From positions 1-64,000 of the forward strand of contig JAAESI010000153.1 in NCBI GenBank assembly GCA_024229515.1: a stretch of DNA of 64,000 nt, given 5' to 3'. The stretch comes from Pseudomonadota bacterium (GTDB lineage: Bacteria > Myxococcota_A > UBA796 > UBA9615). Positions 26,188 to 35,435 of this stretch are shown here, one piece after another; positions within the stretch are counted from its first letter, which is position 1; the number at the start of each line of letters is the position of its first letter. The notes beneath the pieces were generated by a model. It did not search any database. It had not been told where the DNA came from and saw only the letters and a program-made list of their open reading frames with translations. A program made the translations under genes and the position numbers.

Positions 26188-26979
26188 ATGTGTGCGATGT
26201 CCGAGGTCCTGCCCCCCGCTCCGCGACCGCCAGCCGTCCTGGCTGGCCTCCTGTTGCTGCTGCTGACCGGCTGCGTAGGCCCCGCCGCTCCGCTGAGCGC
26301 CAACAGCATCATCATCGGCGCCGACGCGGTGCCCGCTGAGTTGAACCTCACCCAGAGCATCGACGCCGCCACGTTCCTCGCCTACCCGCTGAGCGCCACC
26401 GATCTCGCCGCCAACGCGGTCGAGGGGGCCGACGTCTGGCTGGACGTGGAAGGCGGCACGGTGGTCGACCTCGACGAGGAGGGCGACGGCCTCTACGGCT
26501 ACCTGCCCGAGTCGGTGACCGCGGGGAACGGCTCCCTCACCTACCTCGTCGGCGCCACCTACACGCTGAACGCCGAGCACGACGGCGAATTCCACAGCGT
26601 CGAGATGATCGCGCCCTCGGCCCCGGGCCTCACCCCGCCCATCCCCGGCGCCCACCAGTCAGGCGCCGAGCTGAGCTTCAACCTGCAGGGCCAGGACTTC
26701 GACTACGCCACCTACGCCGTGCTCAACTCCAGCGGCGACGTCATCCTCAGCGGCCTGCCGGAGACGGGCGCCGATCTGGTGCTCGAGCTGCGCAAGTCCA
26801 ATGGCGTGGACGCCGTGACCGTGCCCGCCGGCGTGCTGGTCGGCTCCTCGCAGGTCTACACCGTGGCCGTCCTGGCCATCCGCAAGGCGCCCAAGAGCGC
26901 GTTCGACGGGTTTGGCACCTTCTGGAGCGACTTCGGCATCGGCAGCTACGCCGTCGTGCCCGTGCTGACCGCGCCCTAG
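26188..26979 (+). CDS. Lipoprotein of unknown function
   Basis: 263 residues. The ATG at 26188 is preceded by AGGGGGGA seven bases upstream, which decides the start. The signal peptide has a long hydrophobic core (VLAGLLLLLLTGC) and a lipobox. The mature protein is beta-rich and acidic (LDVEGGTVVDLDEEGDGLYGYL), without a family I recognise. It is convergent with the CHAT gene, sharing a CTAG stop overlap. Confidence 0.6.
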   Translation: MCAMSEVLPPAPRPPAVLAGLLLLLLTGCVGPAAPLSANSIIIGADAVPAELNLTQSIDAATFLAYPLSATDLAANAVEGADVWLDVEGGTVVDLDEEGDGLYGYLPESVTAGNGSLTYLVGATYTLNAEHDGEFHSVEMIAPSAPGLTPPIPGAHQSGAELSFNLQGQDFDYATYAVLNSSGDVILSGLPETGADLVLELRKSNGVDAVTVPAGVLVGSSQVYTVAVLAIRKAPKSAFDGFGTFWSDFGIGSYAVVPVLTAP

Positions 26980-29900
26980 CCCCCGCTGACCACGAACGCG
27001 GCCCAGTAGAAGGCCGGAGCCTCTCCCGTCTCGGCTCGCAGCCTCGCGATGAGCGCGAGCTGGGCCTGCCGCAGGGCATCGGACGGATCGCTCCGTTTGC
27101 GGGCGCTGAGGTCCTCGTAGAAGCCGGTCATCAACTCCCGCGTCTCCGCGTCGGGGACCTGCCACAGGCTGAAGACGAGCGCGTCCGCGCCGGCCAGCGC
27201 AAACGCGCGACGCAAGCCCATCACCCCCTCGCCGTCGGCCACCTCGCCGAGGCCCGTCTCGCAGGCTGAGAGAGTGACCAACTCCGTGCCCCGGAGGTCC
27301 AGGGAGACCACCTCTTCGGCGGTGAGCACGCCGTCGTCGTCGCCCCGCGTGGCGTTTCGGTCGTTCACCCCCGCGAGCACGATCCCGGACAGCAGCATGG
27401 GGTTGCGAGCCCCGCCCTCCAGCGCCGCGCCCTCCTCCCCGGTGGCGAAGAAGCCGTGGGTGGCGAGGTGGATCGAGCGCTTCCCCGGCGCCGCCGCCCG
27501 GACCTGGGCCTCCGTGGCGTCGGCCCCGCCGAGCCGCACCACAGGCTCCCGGCCCCGCCCCAACGCGGCCGCGACCTCGTCTGCCTCCGTCGCCGTGTTG
27601 GCGAGGTACCCGAAGTCCTCGACCCCGCGCAGCCCCTGGGACCGCAGCGTCGGCGCCGCGTCCGTGTCGGGCTCGGCGAGGGCGAGCGCCTGCCCCTCGT
27701 CGTAGGCGACCCCGCCGACCACCAGGTGACCGCGCGGCTTGCTCTTCCGATCGGGCTGGATCAAGGCGAGCGCCGAGTCCAGGTACGAGATCTCGAACTG
27801 CTCGACGAGGAAGCTGCCGTCGGCCGCCGGGAGCGCCGCGAACGGCACCGAGTTCAGGCTCCCGTCGGGCACGATCCGGACCCGCGTACGCCCTTCCAAC
27901 GCCTCCGCGAGGGGGTCCCAGACCAACGCCCGGAGCTCGCCCGCGTGCCGCGCCGCGGCCGTCGCCTGGGCCGGGTTGGCGACCCGCCGGCGGAACTTCG
28001 CCACCGCCGTATCCACCGGCAGCGCGGCCCCCAGGGGCACCCGCACCGGCGCATCGCAGTCCCCGCCCCGAAGCACGAACGCGAGGTACACCTCGCCGAT
28101 CTCCTCAGGCTCCCGGGTCCCCACCAACGGCAGGTAGTCGAACCTCAGGTAGTCGACCACGGCCTCGTCCCGCCGCAGCGTCTTGCAGATCGCGGGAGCG
28201 TCGATCTCCACCGCGCCGAGCGCGTGCTCGAAGTCCGCGCTGGCCCGCGCCAACGACCGCTCCAGCCGCTCCTTGCGTTGCGTGAGGGCGGCGACCTCCG
28301 CGCGATGTGCCTCCGCCAGGTCCGGGTCAGGCTCGGCGAACGTGGCCGTCGCCAGCTCTCCGCGCACGGCGGCCAACGCCTCCAGTTGTTCGGCCAGTTC
28401 CGGCTCGCGCCCCGCCAGCAGCGTCTCCCGTTGGATCGCCAGGGTGCGCATGACGATGGACTTCCATCCGAGCATCACGCCGTACAGGAGGAGCTCGTCG
28501 CCGGGCTGGTCGTACAGCGACAGCACGAGGTCGACCTTGTCCCGCACCTCCGCGACCATCGCCATCCGCTCGCGCTCCGACGTCACGTCGAGCAACGGCA
28601 CGATGCCGACCATCGCCCCGTCGTAGGAAACCGCCGCGGCCCCCCGCGCCTCGTCGCGGTTGTCGAGCACGCGGTTGAACTCGGCCCACTGCGCCCACGC
28701 CTCCGACGTCGTGGGGTGGAAGTCGCCGAGGCTGGCGCGCAGCGTCTCCAGGCCCAGGTCCGCCTGGTCGATCGCGTCCTGGTCCTCGTCCAGCCACCAG
28801 TGCACCCACGCCAGCCGGCCTCGGGCGATGCCGACCCGGGGGTGGTCCTTGCCGAGGCGCTTGGACGTCGCCGCGATGATCGCCGTGTACTCGTCGCGCG
28901 CCTCCGTGAACCGCTCCTGGCCTCGGTAGACCTCCGCCAGGTTCGTGCGCGCCGCGAGCGTCCACGGGTGGTCCGGCCCGAGGATCCGCAGGTAGGTCTG
29001 AGACGCCCGCCCGAACGCGTCCGCCGCCCCCTCGTAGTCCCCCGCCGACTGCATCGCCGTGCCCAGGTTGTTCAGCCCCGTAGCGGTCCACTCGTGCTCG
29101 GGGCCGACCGTGCGCTCGTAGATGTCGACCGCGCGCTCGAACATCGGCAGCGCCGCCTCGTGATCCCCCAGGCTCTGGCGCAGACCGGCGAGGTTGGTCA
29201 GGGCCGTCGCCACGTACTGGTGGAGCGAGCCCAGCTGGGTCTCGTAGGTGATCAGCGCCGACTCGTACTGCACCGCCGCCTCGGCGAACCGCCCCCAGTC
29301 CCGCAGCAGGCTCCCGTAGTTGGTCTGGGTCGCGGCGACGTTGATGCTCGCGTCGCCCTCGGCGGCCGCCTGGATCGCCAACACGCGGGCGTACGCCTCC
29401 GCCCCCCGGGGGTAGTCACCCGTCTCCGCCAGCATGCCCGCCAGCAGCGTCAACGAGTGCGCCAGGTGCCGCGGCTCGGCGGCCTCGTGGGCCTCTCCGA
29501 TGGCGATCGCGCGGGCGAGCAACGCCTCCGCGTCGTCGTAGCGGCCCTGCTTCTGCAGCACCCCCGCGACGCTGCCCAGGTCCATGGCGACGTAGGTCGA
29601 GTCAGCCCCGTAGGCCTGCTCGTGGGCCGCCAGCAAGGCTCGGTAGAGTTCCTCGGCGCGGTCGAGCCGAGGGATCCCGACAGCCGAGTCGGCGAGGTAG
29701 GGGTAGTAGTTCCAGGCGTTGTTGTCGCCCAGCGCCTCCAGCGTCGCGCGCGCGAAGTCGAACAGGTCGTACGCGTCCTGGTAGCGCTGCTGCATCATCG
29801 CCACGCGACCGCGGTTCCCCGCGATCATCGACGCCTCCGCGCTCGTCGCGCCGTACAGCGCCGCGACGAGGGCGGCGCTCCGCGTCCAGATCCGATCAGC

Positions 29901-30473
29901 CTCCTCCAGCCGGCCCGCGGCAAACCGGGAGGCCGCGACGTGGTTGATGCAGATCAGCCCGGGCTGGTTGGCCAGCCAGTCCGCTTCCAACCAGGCTGCC
30001 AGCGGCTCGCACGCGGGCACGTACTCGTCCATCCGGTCCAGGTTCCAGAGGTAGACGGCGAGGTTCAGGTGGTTGGCGGCGACGAACTCCGGATCCGCGC
30101 CGATCGCGATCGCCACGCGGGCTGCCTCGACGGCGTCAGCGCCCCGTCCCTCGATGGACCCCAGGGCCACCGAACGGGTCGACGCGATGAGCCCCAACAG
30201 CGGCTCCGTCGTGCCCTCCAGCGCAGCCTCGGCCGCTTCCAGCGAGACCACCGCGGAGGCGGGATCGCCGGCGAGGAACGATCGGTACGCATCGAAGATG
30301 AGCGGCAGCGCCGTGGCGAGCCGAGGATCCTGCTCCGCCCTCGCCTCCGCCTCCTCGATCCAGCGGACCTCCGCCTCCATGACCCCGGCGGCGGCGTAGA
30401 GGTCGGTCCGCTCCTGCGCGCTCGGAAGCACGGCGGCGACCAACAGCAAGGCGGCGGCGAGGTGAGCGAACAC
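26976..30473 (-). CDS. TPR-CHAT protein (caspase-like protease domain)
   Basis: 1165 residues with a GTG start. The N-terminus (HLAAALLLVAAVLPS) is a likely signal peptide. Residues of about 60-620 hold many tetratricopeptide units (for example WGRFAEAAVQYESALITYET). A helical linker follows, then a CHAT domain over the last 330 residues. The caspase-like His/Cys dyad is present: His1006 in HLATHGFF and Cys1071 in LSACETGLG. CHAT domains are peptidases of the separase/caspase clan, often tied to TPR sensors that hold the protease in check. No CRISPR, gasdermin or other partner gene is nearby, so its target is unknown. If the signal peptide is real, it works outside the cytosol. Confidence 0.87.
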   Translation of the reverse strand: MFAHLAAALLLVAAVLPSAQERTDLYAAAGVMEAEVRWIEEAEARAEQDPRLATALPLIFDAYRSFLAGDPASAVVSLEAAEAALEGTTEPLLGLIASTRSVALGSIEGRGADAVEAARVAIAIGADPEFVAANHLNLAVYLWNLDRMDEYVPACEPLAAWLEADWLANQPGLICINHVAASRFAAGRLEEADRIWTRSAALVAALYGATSAEASMIAGNRGRVAMMQQRYQDAYDLFDFARATLEALGDNNAWNYYPYLADSAVGIPRLDRAEELYRALLAAHEQAYGADSTYVAMDLGSVAGVLQKQGRYDDAEALLARAIAIGEAHEAAEPRHLAHSLTLLAGMLAETGDYPRGAEAYARVLAIQAAAEGDASINVAATQTNYGSLLRDWGRFAEAAVQYESALITYETQLGSLHQYVATALTNLAGLRQSLGDHEAALPMFERAVDIYERTVGPEHEWTATGLNNLGTAMQSAGDYEGAADAFGRASQTYLRILGPDHPWTLAARTNLAEVYRGQERFTEARDEYTAIIAATSKRLGKDHPRVGIARGRLAWVHWWLDEDQDAIDQADLGLETLRASLGDFHPTTSEAWAQWAEFNRVLDNRDEARGAAAVSYDGAMVGIVPLLDVTSERERMAMVAEVRDKVDLVLSLYDQPGDELLLYGVMLGWKSIVMRTLAIQRETLLAGREPELAEQLEALAAVRGELATATFAEPDPDLAEAHRAEVAALTQRKERLERSLARASADFEHALGAVEIDAPAICKTLRRDEAVVDYLRFDYLPLVGTREPEEIGEVYLAFVLRGGDCDAPVRVPLGAALPVDTAVAKFRRRVANPAQATAAARHAGELRALVWDPLAEALEGRTRVRIVPDGSLNSVPFAALPAADGSFLVEQFEISYLDSALALIQPDRKSKPRGHLVVGGVAYDEGQALALAEPDTDAAPTLRSQGLRGVEDFGYLANTATEADEVAAALGRGREPVVRLGGADATEAQVRAAAPGKRSIHLATHGFFATGEEGAALEGGARNPMLLSGIVLAGVNDRNATRGDDDGVLTAEEVVSLDLRGTELVTLSACETGLGEVADGEGVMGLRRAFALAGADALVFSLWQVPDAETRELMTGFYEDLSARKRSDPSDALRQAQLALIARLRAETGEAPAFYWAAFVVSGG

Positions 30474-30503
30474 GGCGACAGGCTACGCCTGTACCCTCCC
30501 TCG

Positions 30504-31070
30504 ATGCGTTGGAGCGCCTTCCTGTTTCCGCTGCTCCTGCTGGGCTGCCCGACCGTCGAGGGGGACCCCGCCGAGTGCCTCGACGATGACTGGGCCCCGG
30601 GCGCCTGCGCCGCCGGGGAGGCGGTCTTCGAGGCCAACGTCAGCCGCAGCCACGTCGACTTCGACACCGAGCTGACCTACGACGTCGACCCGCCGTCCTC
30701 CGGCGATCACCGCGGCCAGTGGGGCCTGTGGGGCGAGTACGAGTACATGCCCCCGGAGCACTGGGTTCACAACCTCGAGCACGGCGGTGCGGTCTTCCTC
30801 TACCACCCGTGCGCGAGCATCGAGACCGTCGACGCCCTCCGCGCCTTCGCCCAGGCCCGGGCCGACGACGACGGCGGCGCCTTCCGCTGGATCCTGACCC
30901 CCTACGCCGACCTCCCGACCGCGATCGCGGTGGTGGCGTGGGAGTGGACCTACAGCTCCGAGTGCATCGACGAAGCGGAGATCGAGGCGTTCCTGGTGGA
31001 GCACTACCGCCAGGCTCCCGAGGACGTCGCCGGCGACGGCTCCTACGACAGTCGCCTGATCGGCCGCTAA
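30504..31070 (+). CDS. DUF3105 family lipoprotein
   Basis: 188 residues. The signal peptide MRWSAFLFPLLLLGC carries a lipobox. The DUF3105 signature is clear: Y-D-V-DPPSSGDHRGQWG near residues 62-76, then HWVHNLEHGGAVFLYHPC, with three His that look like a metal or ligand site. The family is exported and of unknown function. The gene is divergent from the CHAT gene (30-base gap), and its stop overlaps the convergent YchJ-like gene. Confidence 0.83.
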   Translation: MRWSAFLFPLLLLGCPTVEGDPAECLDDDWAPGACAAGEAVFEANVSRSHVDFDTELTYDVDPPSSGDHRGQWGLWGEYEYMPPEHWVHNLEHGGAVFLYHPCASIETVDALRAFAQARADDDGGAFRWILTPYADLPTAIAVVAWEWTYSSECIDEAEIEAFLVEHYRQAPEDVAGDGSYDSRLIGR

Positions 31071-31483
31071 GCGGGCTCGCCGTCGAAGTACTTCCAGGCG
31101 CCGTCGAACCGACGGAAGCGGGAGCGCTCCGAGAAGGACGCGTCCTGCATGTTCTGCACGAGCGCGGCGCGGAACGTGACGAACGCCTCGCCTCCGGTGA
31201 GGTCCCCCGCCTCCAGGACCCGCAAGCCGACGAACTCGGTGCTGGTGCAGAACTCCGCGATGCCGGCCCGCCAGCCGAAGGGATCCCAGCCGAAGTGGGG
31301 TCCGTCGGGGTGGGTGGTGGCGACGATGTAGTCGACGTTGCCGGTGGCGTAGGCGCTGAAGCGTGATCGCATCAGCCGCTCCGCGGTCGGCGCGGGCGCA
31401 CCACGGAGCAACGGCGAACAGCACCGCTTGAATTTGTCGCCGCTGTCGCAAGGACAGGGATCGTTGGGGGCGCGCTTGGCCAA
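31067..31483 (-). CDS. YchJ-family protein with SEC-C zinc motif
   Basis: 138 residues with a TTG start (LAKRAPNDPCPC). The N-terminal SEC-C motif CPCDSGDKFKRCC binds zinc in relatives such as SecA. The rest (AERLMRSRFSAYATGNVDYI to SRFRRFDGAWKYFDGE) is an NTF2-like domain, as in YchJ/UPF0225. The molecular role of the family is not known. It is cytosolic by appearance. Confidence 0.85.
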   Translation of the reverse strand: MAKRAPNDPCPCDSGDKFKRCCSPLLRGAPAPTAERLMRSRFSAYATGNVDYIVATTHPDGPHFGWDPFGWRAGIAEFCTSTEFVGLRVLEAGDLTGGEAFVTFRAALVQNMQDASFSERSRFRRFDGAWKYFDGEPA

Positions 31484-31508
31484 GGTGTCGGCCCGGAGGA
31501 TCAGTCGA

Positions 31509-32117
31509 TCAGACGATCTTGATCTTGTACGGGTTGTGGTCCTTGCTCTTGGCTTCCTTCATCTTCTCTTTGGCGTCCGCCAGACGCTCTCGAAGAATCG
31601 GGTTCTCCTCGTACGTGAGCGCGAACTGGATGTTCATCACCACGCCGTTCCAGTCCTCGTTCATCGTCGCGATCTTCGCCAGGTCCCAGTACTTCTTGGC
31701 CTTCTTGTCGCTGACGATGTCGTCGGCTTCCTCGGCCGCCTTCTCCGCTTCGAGCGCGTCCTTGCCGACGTGACGGTGCCGCCCCGTGGTGGCCGCGCCG
31801 CTGTCACCGCCCATGCTGCCGGCCTTCGTGGCGATGCCCATCTTCTTGTCGTACATCTTCTTGAGCTCGGGATCGTGCAGCACCGAGTAGGCCTCGGTGA
31901 TCTTCTTGAAGATGCCCGTGACCATCTTCATGAACTTCGGATCGCGCACGCCGAAGAAGCGATCGGGGTGGAACTCCTGGCTCTGCTTGGCGAACGCCTT
32001 CTCGACCTGCGGGATGGGGGCGCCGCCCTTCAGCTTGAGGACGGAGTAGTAGTCGAGATCGTCGATGATGCCGTTGAGCGCCTCAACTTCGATCTTCTTG
32101 CGGATGTCGACGGCCAT
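31509..32117 (-). CDS. J-domain (DnaJ-like) co-chaperone without zinc-finger region
   Basis: 202 residues. The J domain spans about residues 20-95 and contains the essential HPD (SQEFHPDRFF) and ITEAYSVLHDPELKKMYD. No Gly/Phe linker, zinc finger or canonical C-terminal peptide-binding domain follows. Instead there is a charged helix (ALEAEKAAEEADDI) and a TPR-like end (YWDLAKIATMNEDWNGVVMNIQFAL). It should stimulate ATP hydrolysis by an Hsp70, most likely the lidless one encoded 14 bases upstream on the same strand. Confidence 0.85.
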   Translation of the reverse strand: MAVDIRKKIEVEALNGIIDDLDYYSVLKLKGGAPIPQVEKAFAKQSQEFHPDRFFGVRDPKFMKMVTGIFKKITEAYSVLHDPELKKMYDKKMGIATKAGSMGGDSGAATTGRHRHVGKDALEAEKAAEEADDIVSDKKAKKYWDLAKIATMNEDWNGVVMNIQFALTYEENPILRERLADAKEKMKEAKSKDHNPYKIKIV

Positions 32118-32130
32118 GCTGTCCCCAGGG

Positions 32131-33702
32131 TCAGAAGTCGAGGTTGTCGAACTTCATGTCTTCGACTTCGGAATCGGTGAGGCCGGTCGATGCGTCCAGC
32201 CGGATCGACGCGGCCCGTCCGTTGTCCTCGTCCTCTGCCGTGACGTTGACGATACCATTGGCATCGATGTCGAAAGAGACCGCGATCCGCACCTCTCCAC
32301 GGGGTGCCGGACGCAGGCCTTCGAGCACGAACTCGCCCAGTTTCTCGTTGTCCGCGGACATCCGGGACTCGCCCTGGAAGACCTCGATGCGGACCTCCGT
32401 CTGCTCGTCGACCGACGTGGTGAACGTCTTCGTCTGAGAGACCGGAATCGCCGTGTTGCGCTCGATCAGCCGCTCGCAGAAGCCGCCCACGGTCGCCACG
32501 CCGAGGCTCTGCGGGGTCACGTCGATGAGCAGCGAGCCGGCCGTGCCGGTCCCCTCCAGCGCCCCCAGCAGCGAGCTGGCCTGGATGGCGGCGCCGACGG
32601 CGACGACCTCGTCGGGGTTGACCCCCTGCTCGGCGGAGCGGCCGAAGTAGCTCTCCACCGCCTCGCGGATGATCAGCGATCGCGTCATGCCCCCGACCAT
32701 CACGGTGGCGGCGATGTCGGCGGGCTCGAGCTTGGCGGCGTTCAGCGCCTGGTCGCAGACCTCGAAGGTCCGCTTCACCAGCGGGAAGACCAGCTGGTTG
32801 TACTGCACGCGCGTGATCGCGGAGTGGAAGTCCTTCTCGAAGCCGCGGTCGTCCTTGAGCACGCCCTCGACCACGATCGCGGCCTCCTCGGTGCTGCTCA
32901 GCTCCCGCTTGGCCTGCTCGGCGGCGCGCTTGAACTTGAGTCGGGACGCCGGCGAGCGGCGCACGGCCGCCTGATCCGACTCCTTCAGCTGCGCCATCAG
33001 GTGGTCGACCATGACCTTGTCGAAGTCGTCGCCGCCCAGGTACGTGTCGCCGGCGGTGCTGACCACCTCGAACACGTCGCCCATGATGTGGAGGATCGAC
33101 ACGTCGAAGGTGCCGCCGCCCAGGTCGTAGACCGCGACGTACTCGTTCTTGGCCTGGCCCAGGCCGTACGCCAGCGCCGCCGCGGTGGGCTCGTTGACGA
33201 TGCGCAGCACCTCGAGTCCGGCGATGGTGCCGGCGTCCCGGGTCGCCTGCCGCTGGTTGTCGTTGAAGTAGGCGGGGACCGTGATGACCGCGTGGGCCAC
33301 GGCCTCATCCAGGTACGACTCGGCCAGCTGCTTGAGGTACCGCAACACGTGCGCGGAGATCTCCTGCAGCGTGTAGATGCGGTCGTGAACCTGGATCCGG
33401 GGGTCGCCGTGGGGGCCCGGGACGATCTGGTACGGGACCATCGCCTGGGCCTTGGTGACCTCCTCGCTGTGCATCTCCCGGCCGATCAGCCGCTTGGCGG
33501 AGTACACCGTGCCGTTGGGGTTGTAGACCATCTGCCGCAGCGCGCGGGCACCCACCACCGCCGACTGGCCGTGTCCGAACGAAACCACGGAGGGGTGCGT
33601 GCGGTTGCCTTCCTCGTCAGCGATGACGAGCGGCGAACCGTCGCGGAAGACCGAGACCACGGAGTTGGACGTTCCGAGGTCGATCCCGATGGCGTAGGGC
33701 AT
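32131..33702 (-). CDS. Lidless Hsp70 (DnaK-like)
   Basis: 523 residues, about 110 short of DnaK. The nucleotide-binding domain is intact: [39 protein letters not shown] and [12 protein letters not shown]. The beta part of the substrate-binding domain is present ([30 protein letters not shown]), but the chain ends after DMKFDNLDF, so the alpha-helical lid and the EEVD-type tail are missing. Such forms bind substrate with fast exchange. It is encoded directly upstream of a J protein and downstream of comF, and is probably a specialised chaperone in addition to a housekeeping DnaK elsewhere. Confidence 0.88.
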   Translation of the reverse strand: MPYAIGIDLGTSNSVVSVFRDGSPLVIADEEGNRTHPSVVSFGHGQSAVVGARALRQMVYNPNGTVYSAKRLIGREMHSEEVTKAQAMVPYQIVPGPHGDPRIQVHDRIYTLQEISAHVLRYLKQLAESYLDEAVAHAVITVPAYFNDNQRQATRDAGTIAGLEVLRIVNEPTAAALAYGLGQAKNEYVAVYDLGGGTFDVSILHIMGDVFEVVSTAGDTYLGGDDFDKVMVDHLMAQLKESDQAAVRRSPASRLKFKRAAEQAKRELSSTEEAAIVVEGVLKDDRGFEKDFHSAITRVQYNQLVFPLVKRTFEVCDQALNAAKLEPADIAATVMVGGMTRSLIIREAVESYFGRSAEQGVNPDEVVAVGAAIQASSLLGALEGTGTAGSLLIDVTPQSLGVATVGGFCERLIERNTAIPVSQTKTFTTSVDEQTEVRIEVFQGESRMSADNEKLGEFVLEGLRPAPRGEVRIAVSFDIDANGIVNVTAEDEDNGRAASIRLDASTGLTDSEVEDMKFDNLDF

Positions 33703-33756
33703 GAACTCCTCAAGTTCAGCGCGGGTGGAGCGCGCGAACGACGATTGTAGGGGATC

Positions 33757-34488
33757 TCAGGGCGTGCGGGCGACGGCGGCCACGTCGACTCGCTTCGTGC
33801 CGGCGGCCAGGAGCACCCGCGCGCACTCATCCACGGTGGCGGCGGTCGTGATGACGTCGTCCACGAGCAGCACGTTGCGGCGCGCGATCTGCGTCTTGCG
33901 GCGCGGGTGCGCGGCGAAGACATCCCGTACGTTGGCCCGTCGAGCGTCCCCCTGCAGCCCCACCTGAGCCGTGCGTCCCACGATGCGATCGAGCGCGTGC
34001 ACGATCGGGATCCGGGCCGCTGCGGCCAGGGGCTTGGCGAGCAAATACGCCTGGTTGAATCCGCGCTCCGCCAGCCGATCCCGGTGCAGTGGCACAGGCA
34101 CCACCGCCTCGTAGTCCTGGAGCGTGAAGTGCTCGTGGGCGGCGTCGTGCAGCAGGTGCCCCAGGGGGTACCCCAGCCGACGGTCGCCGCTGTACTTCAG
34201 GCGCGTCACGAGCTCGCGCAGCTGACCCTCGAACAGACCGAAGGCGCGGGCCTGGTCGAACGACCGTCCGCCTCGGCAGCTGTCGCATCGGGTCGGGCCC
34301 GTGCTCAGGCTTCCGTGCCGCATCGGCAGCGCGCACGTGAGGCACCACGGCTCCTGCGAGCGCTGGATCGAACCCGTGCAGGTGGGGCACAGCTTTTCGC
34401 TGTCGAGTCCCCGCAGGCTCCCCCCGCAGCCGGGGCACGAGACCGGCGCGAACACCCCCGAGATCTTCTTGAAGAGACCACTGCCCAT
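33757..34488 (-). CDS. comF: ComF-family phosphoribosyltransferase
   Basis: 243 residues. The N-terminal zinc-binding region has four Cys (CPGC, CPTC) plus C-L-T-C and CDSC, then the PRTase domain. VPVPLHRDRLAERGFNQAYLLAK and NVLLVDDVITTAATVDEC carry the PRPP loop. ComF proteins are needed for natural transformation in several bacteria, but many species keep them without known competence. No other com gene is seen here. The gene is 54 bases upstream of the lidless Hsp70 and on the same strand. Confidence 0.85.
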   Translation of the reverse strand: MGSGLFKKISGVFAPVSCPGCGGSLRGLDSEKLCPTCTGSIQRSQEPWCLTCALPMRHGSLSTGPTRCDSCRGGRSFDQARAFGLFEGQLRELVTRLKYSGDRRLGYPLGHLLHDAAHEHFTLQDYEAVVPVPLHRDRLAERGFNQAYLLAKPLAAAARIPIVHALDRIVGRTAQVGLQGDARRANVRDVFAAHPRRKTQIARRNVLLVDDVITTAATVDECARVLLAAGTKRVDVAAVARTP

Positions 34489-34507
34489 GGACCCGGAGAA
34501 TAGCCCG

Positions 34508-34954
34508 CTAGGGGTTGTGGTAGGGCTCCCGTCTGATAATCGTCCAAGCTCGGTAGAGTTGCTCCAAGAGCACCACCCGGGCGAGTTCGTGCGGGAGGGT
34601 CATCGACGAGAGTCGGATCGTGTCGTCGGCGCGGGCCTTGACCGCGTCGCTCAGACCCCAGGCCCCTCCGATGACGAACCGGAGATCCCGGTGCCGCGCG
34701 TCGAGCAACTGGCTCAGTTGCATGGTCGTCAGGTCCCGGCCGTGCTCGTCCAACACGACCGTCCGGCATCCTCGGGGGAGTTTGCCCAGGAGCCGCTCGC
34801 CTTCGATGGTCTGGGCACGCGCGCGGGGCTCACCCCGAGCCTCCTTGACCACGAACGTCTCGAACGGGCCGTAGCGGCCGATGCGGCGGGTGTAGTCGTC
34901 GCAAGAGGCGGCGAAAGAGCGGTCGCGTACGCGACCGACCGCGACCAGCTTCAC
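34508..34954 (-). CDS. rlmH: 23S rRNA (pseudouridine1915-N3)-methyltransferase
   Basis: 148 residues (E. coli 155), GTG start. The SPOUT fold landmarks are present: KLVAVGRVRD at the N-terminus, FVIGGAWGLSDAV at the AdoMet-binding knot, and the C-terminal MTLPHELARVVLLEQLYRAW plus REPYHNP. RlmH methylates helix 69 of assembled 70S ribosomes. The start codon directly follows the rsfS stop, so the two are co-translated, a gene order found in many bacteria. Confidence 0.95.
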   Translation of the reverse strand: MKLVAVGRVRDRSFAASCDDYTRRIGRYGPFETFVVKEARGEPRARAQTIEGERLLGKLPRGCRTVVLDEHGRDLTTMQLSQLLDARHRDLRFVIGGAWGLSDAVKARADDTIRLSSMTLPHELARVVLLEQLYRAWTIIRREPYHNP

Positions 34955-35311
34955 CTAGGAAGCGAACAGCGGAGCGAGCTCAGTCGCCTCATCGGCGCCG
35001 GGGATCTCGATCCGCGGAGCCTCCAGCCAGAGGGCCTCGAGGTCGTAGTAGTCGCGGTCTTCGGGCTGGAAGACGTGCATCACCACATCGCCCACGTCCA
35101 CGAGAATCCAGCGGGCCGCGTCGAGACCTTCCTTGCTGTGGACCTTGAACCCCGCCTTCTTGGCCGCGGTCATCACCCCTTCGGCGATGGCCTTGGCCTG
35201 CGGCGCGGAGGTCGCAGTGAGGACGAGGAGGTAGTCAGCGTACGAGACGAGCTCGGTGACATGCAGGAGGACCGGGTTGCGCGCCTTCTTTTCGAGCGCG
35301 GCCTCGGCCAT
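34955..35311 (-). CDS. rsfS: Ribosomal silencing factor RsfS
   Basis: 118 residues. The sequence is collinear with RsfS/Iojap: MAEAALEKKARNPVLLHV, YADYLLVLTATSAPQAKAIA, and a C-terminal WILVDVGDVVMHVFQPEDRDYYDLEALW. It binds L14 (RplN) and blocks subunit joining when translation should slow. The frame is open upstream of the chosen ATG (TIEPLDQALL precedes it), and RsfS proteins usually carry such residues, so translation could begin earlier from a non-ATG codon. Confidence 0.93.
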   Translation of the reverse strand: MAEAALEKKARNPVLLHVTELVSYADYLLVLTATSAPQAKAIAEGVMTAAKKAGFKVHSKEGLDAARWILVDVGDVVMHVFQPEDRDYYDLEALWLEAPRIEIPGADEATELAPLFAS

Positions 35312-35393
35312 GAGGAGTGCCTGGTCTAGGGGTTCTATGGTGACAGCTCCGGGTTGATTCGTGGGGCCTGCCCCAAGCGGGCCTCACACATTG

Positions 35394-35423
35394 AGGGTAG
35401 GGCCCGCGATCCGAGGCGGTCAA
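35394..35423 (-). promoter_or_regulatory. Possible sigma70 promoter for rsfS-rlmH
   Basis: On the minus strand, TTGACC (35418-35423) is followed after 18 bases by TACCCT (35394-35399). It lies in the 124-base gap before rsfS. A small hairpin (TGGGG, four-base loop, CCCCA) sits in the predicted leader at 35362-35375. The match is modest, and the genes may also be read from the rplU promoter. Confidence 0.35.
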
Positions 35424-35435
35424 GGGACGCTTGAT

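Noticed and set aside
26976..30473. CHAT protein as part of a CRISPR-Cas III-E or gasdermin defence system.
   Set aside because: No cas, gasdermin or other defence gene lies within the window, and the protein appears to be exported.
27456..30503. Long plus-strand open frame covering the CHAT gene.
   Set aside because: Arg/Val-rich composition with no motif; it runs antisense to a clear TPR-CHAT protein. Only its end (30504-31070) is a real gene.
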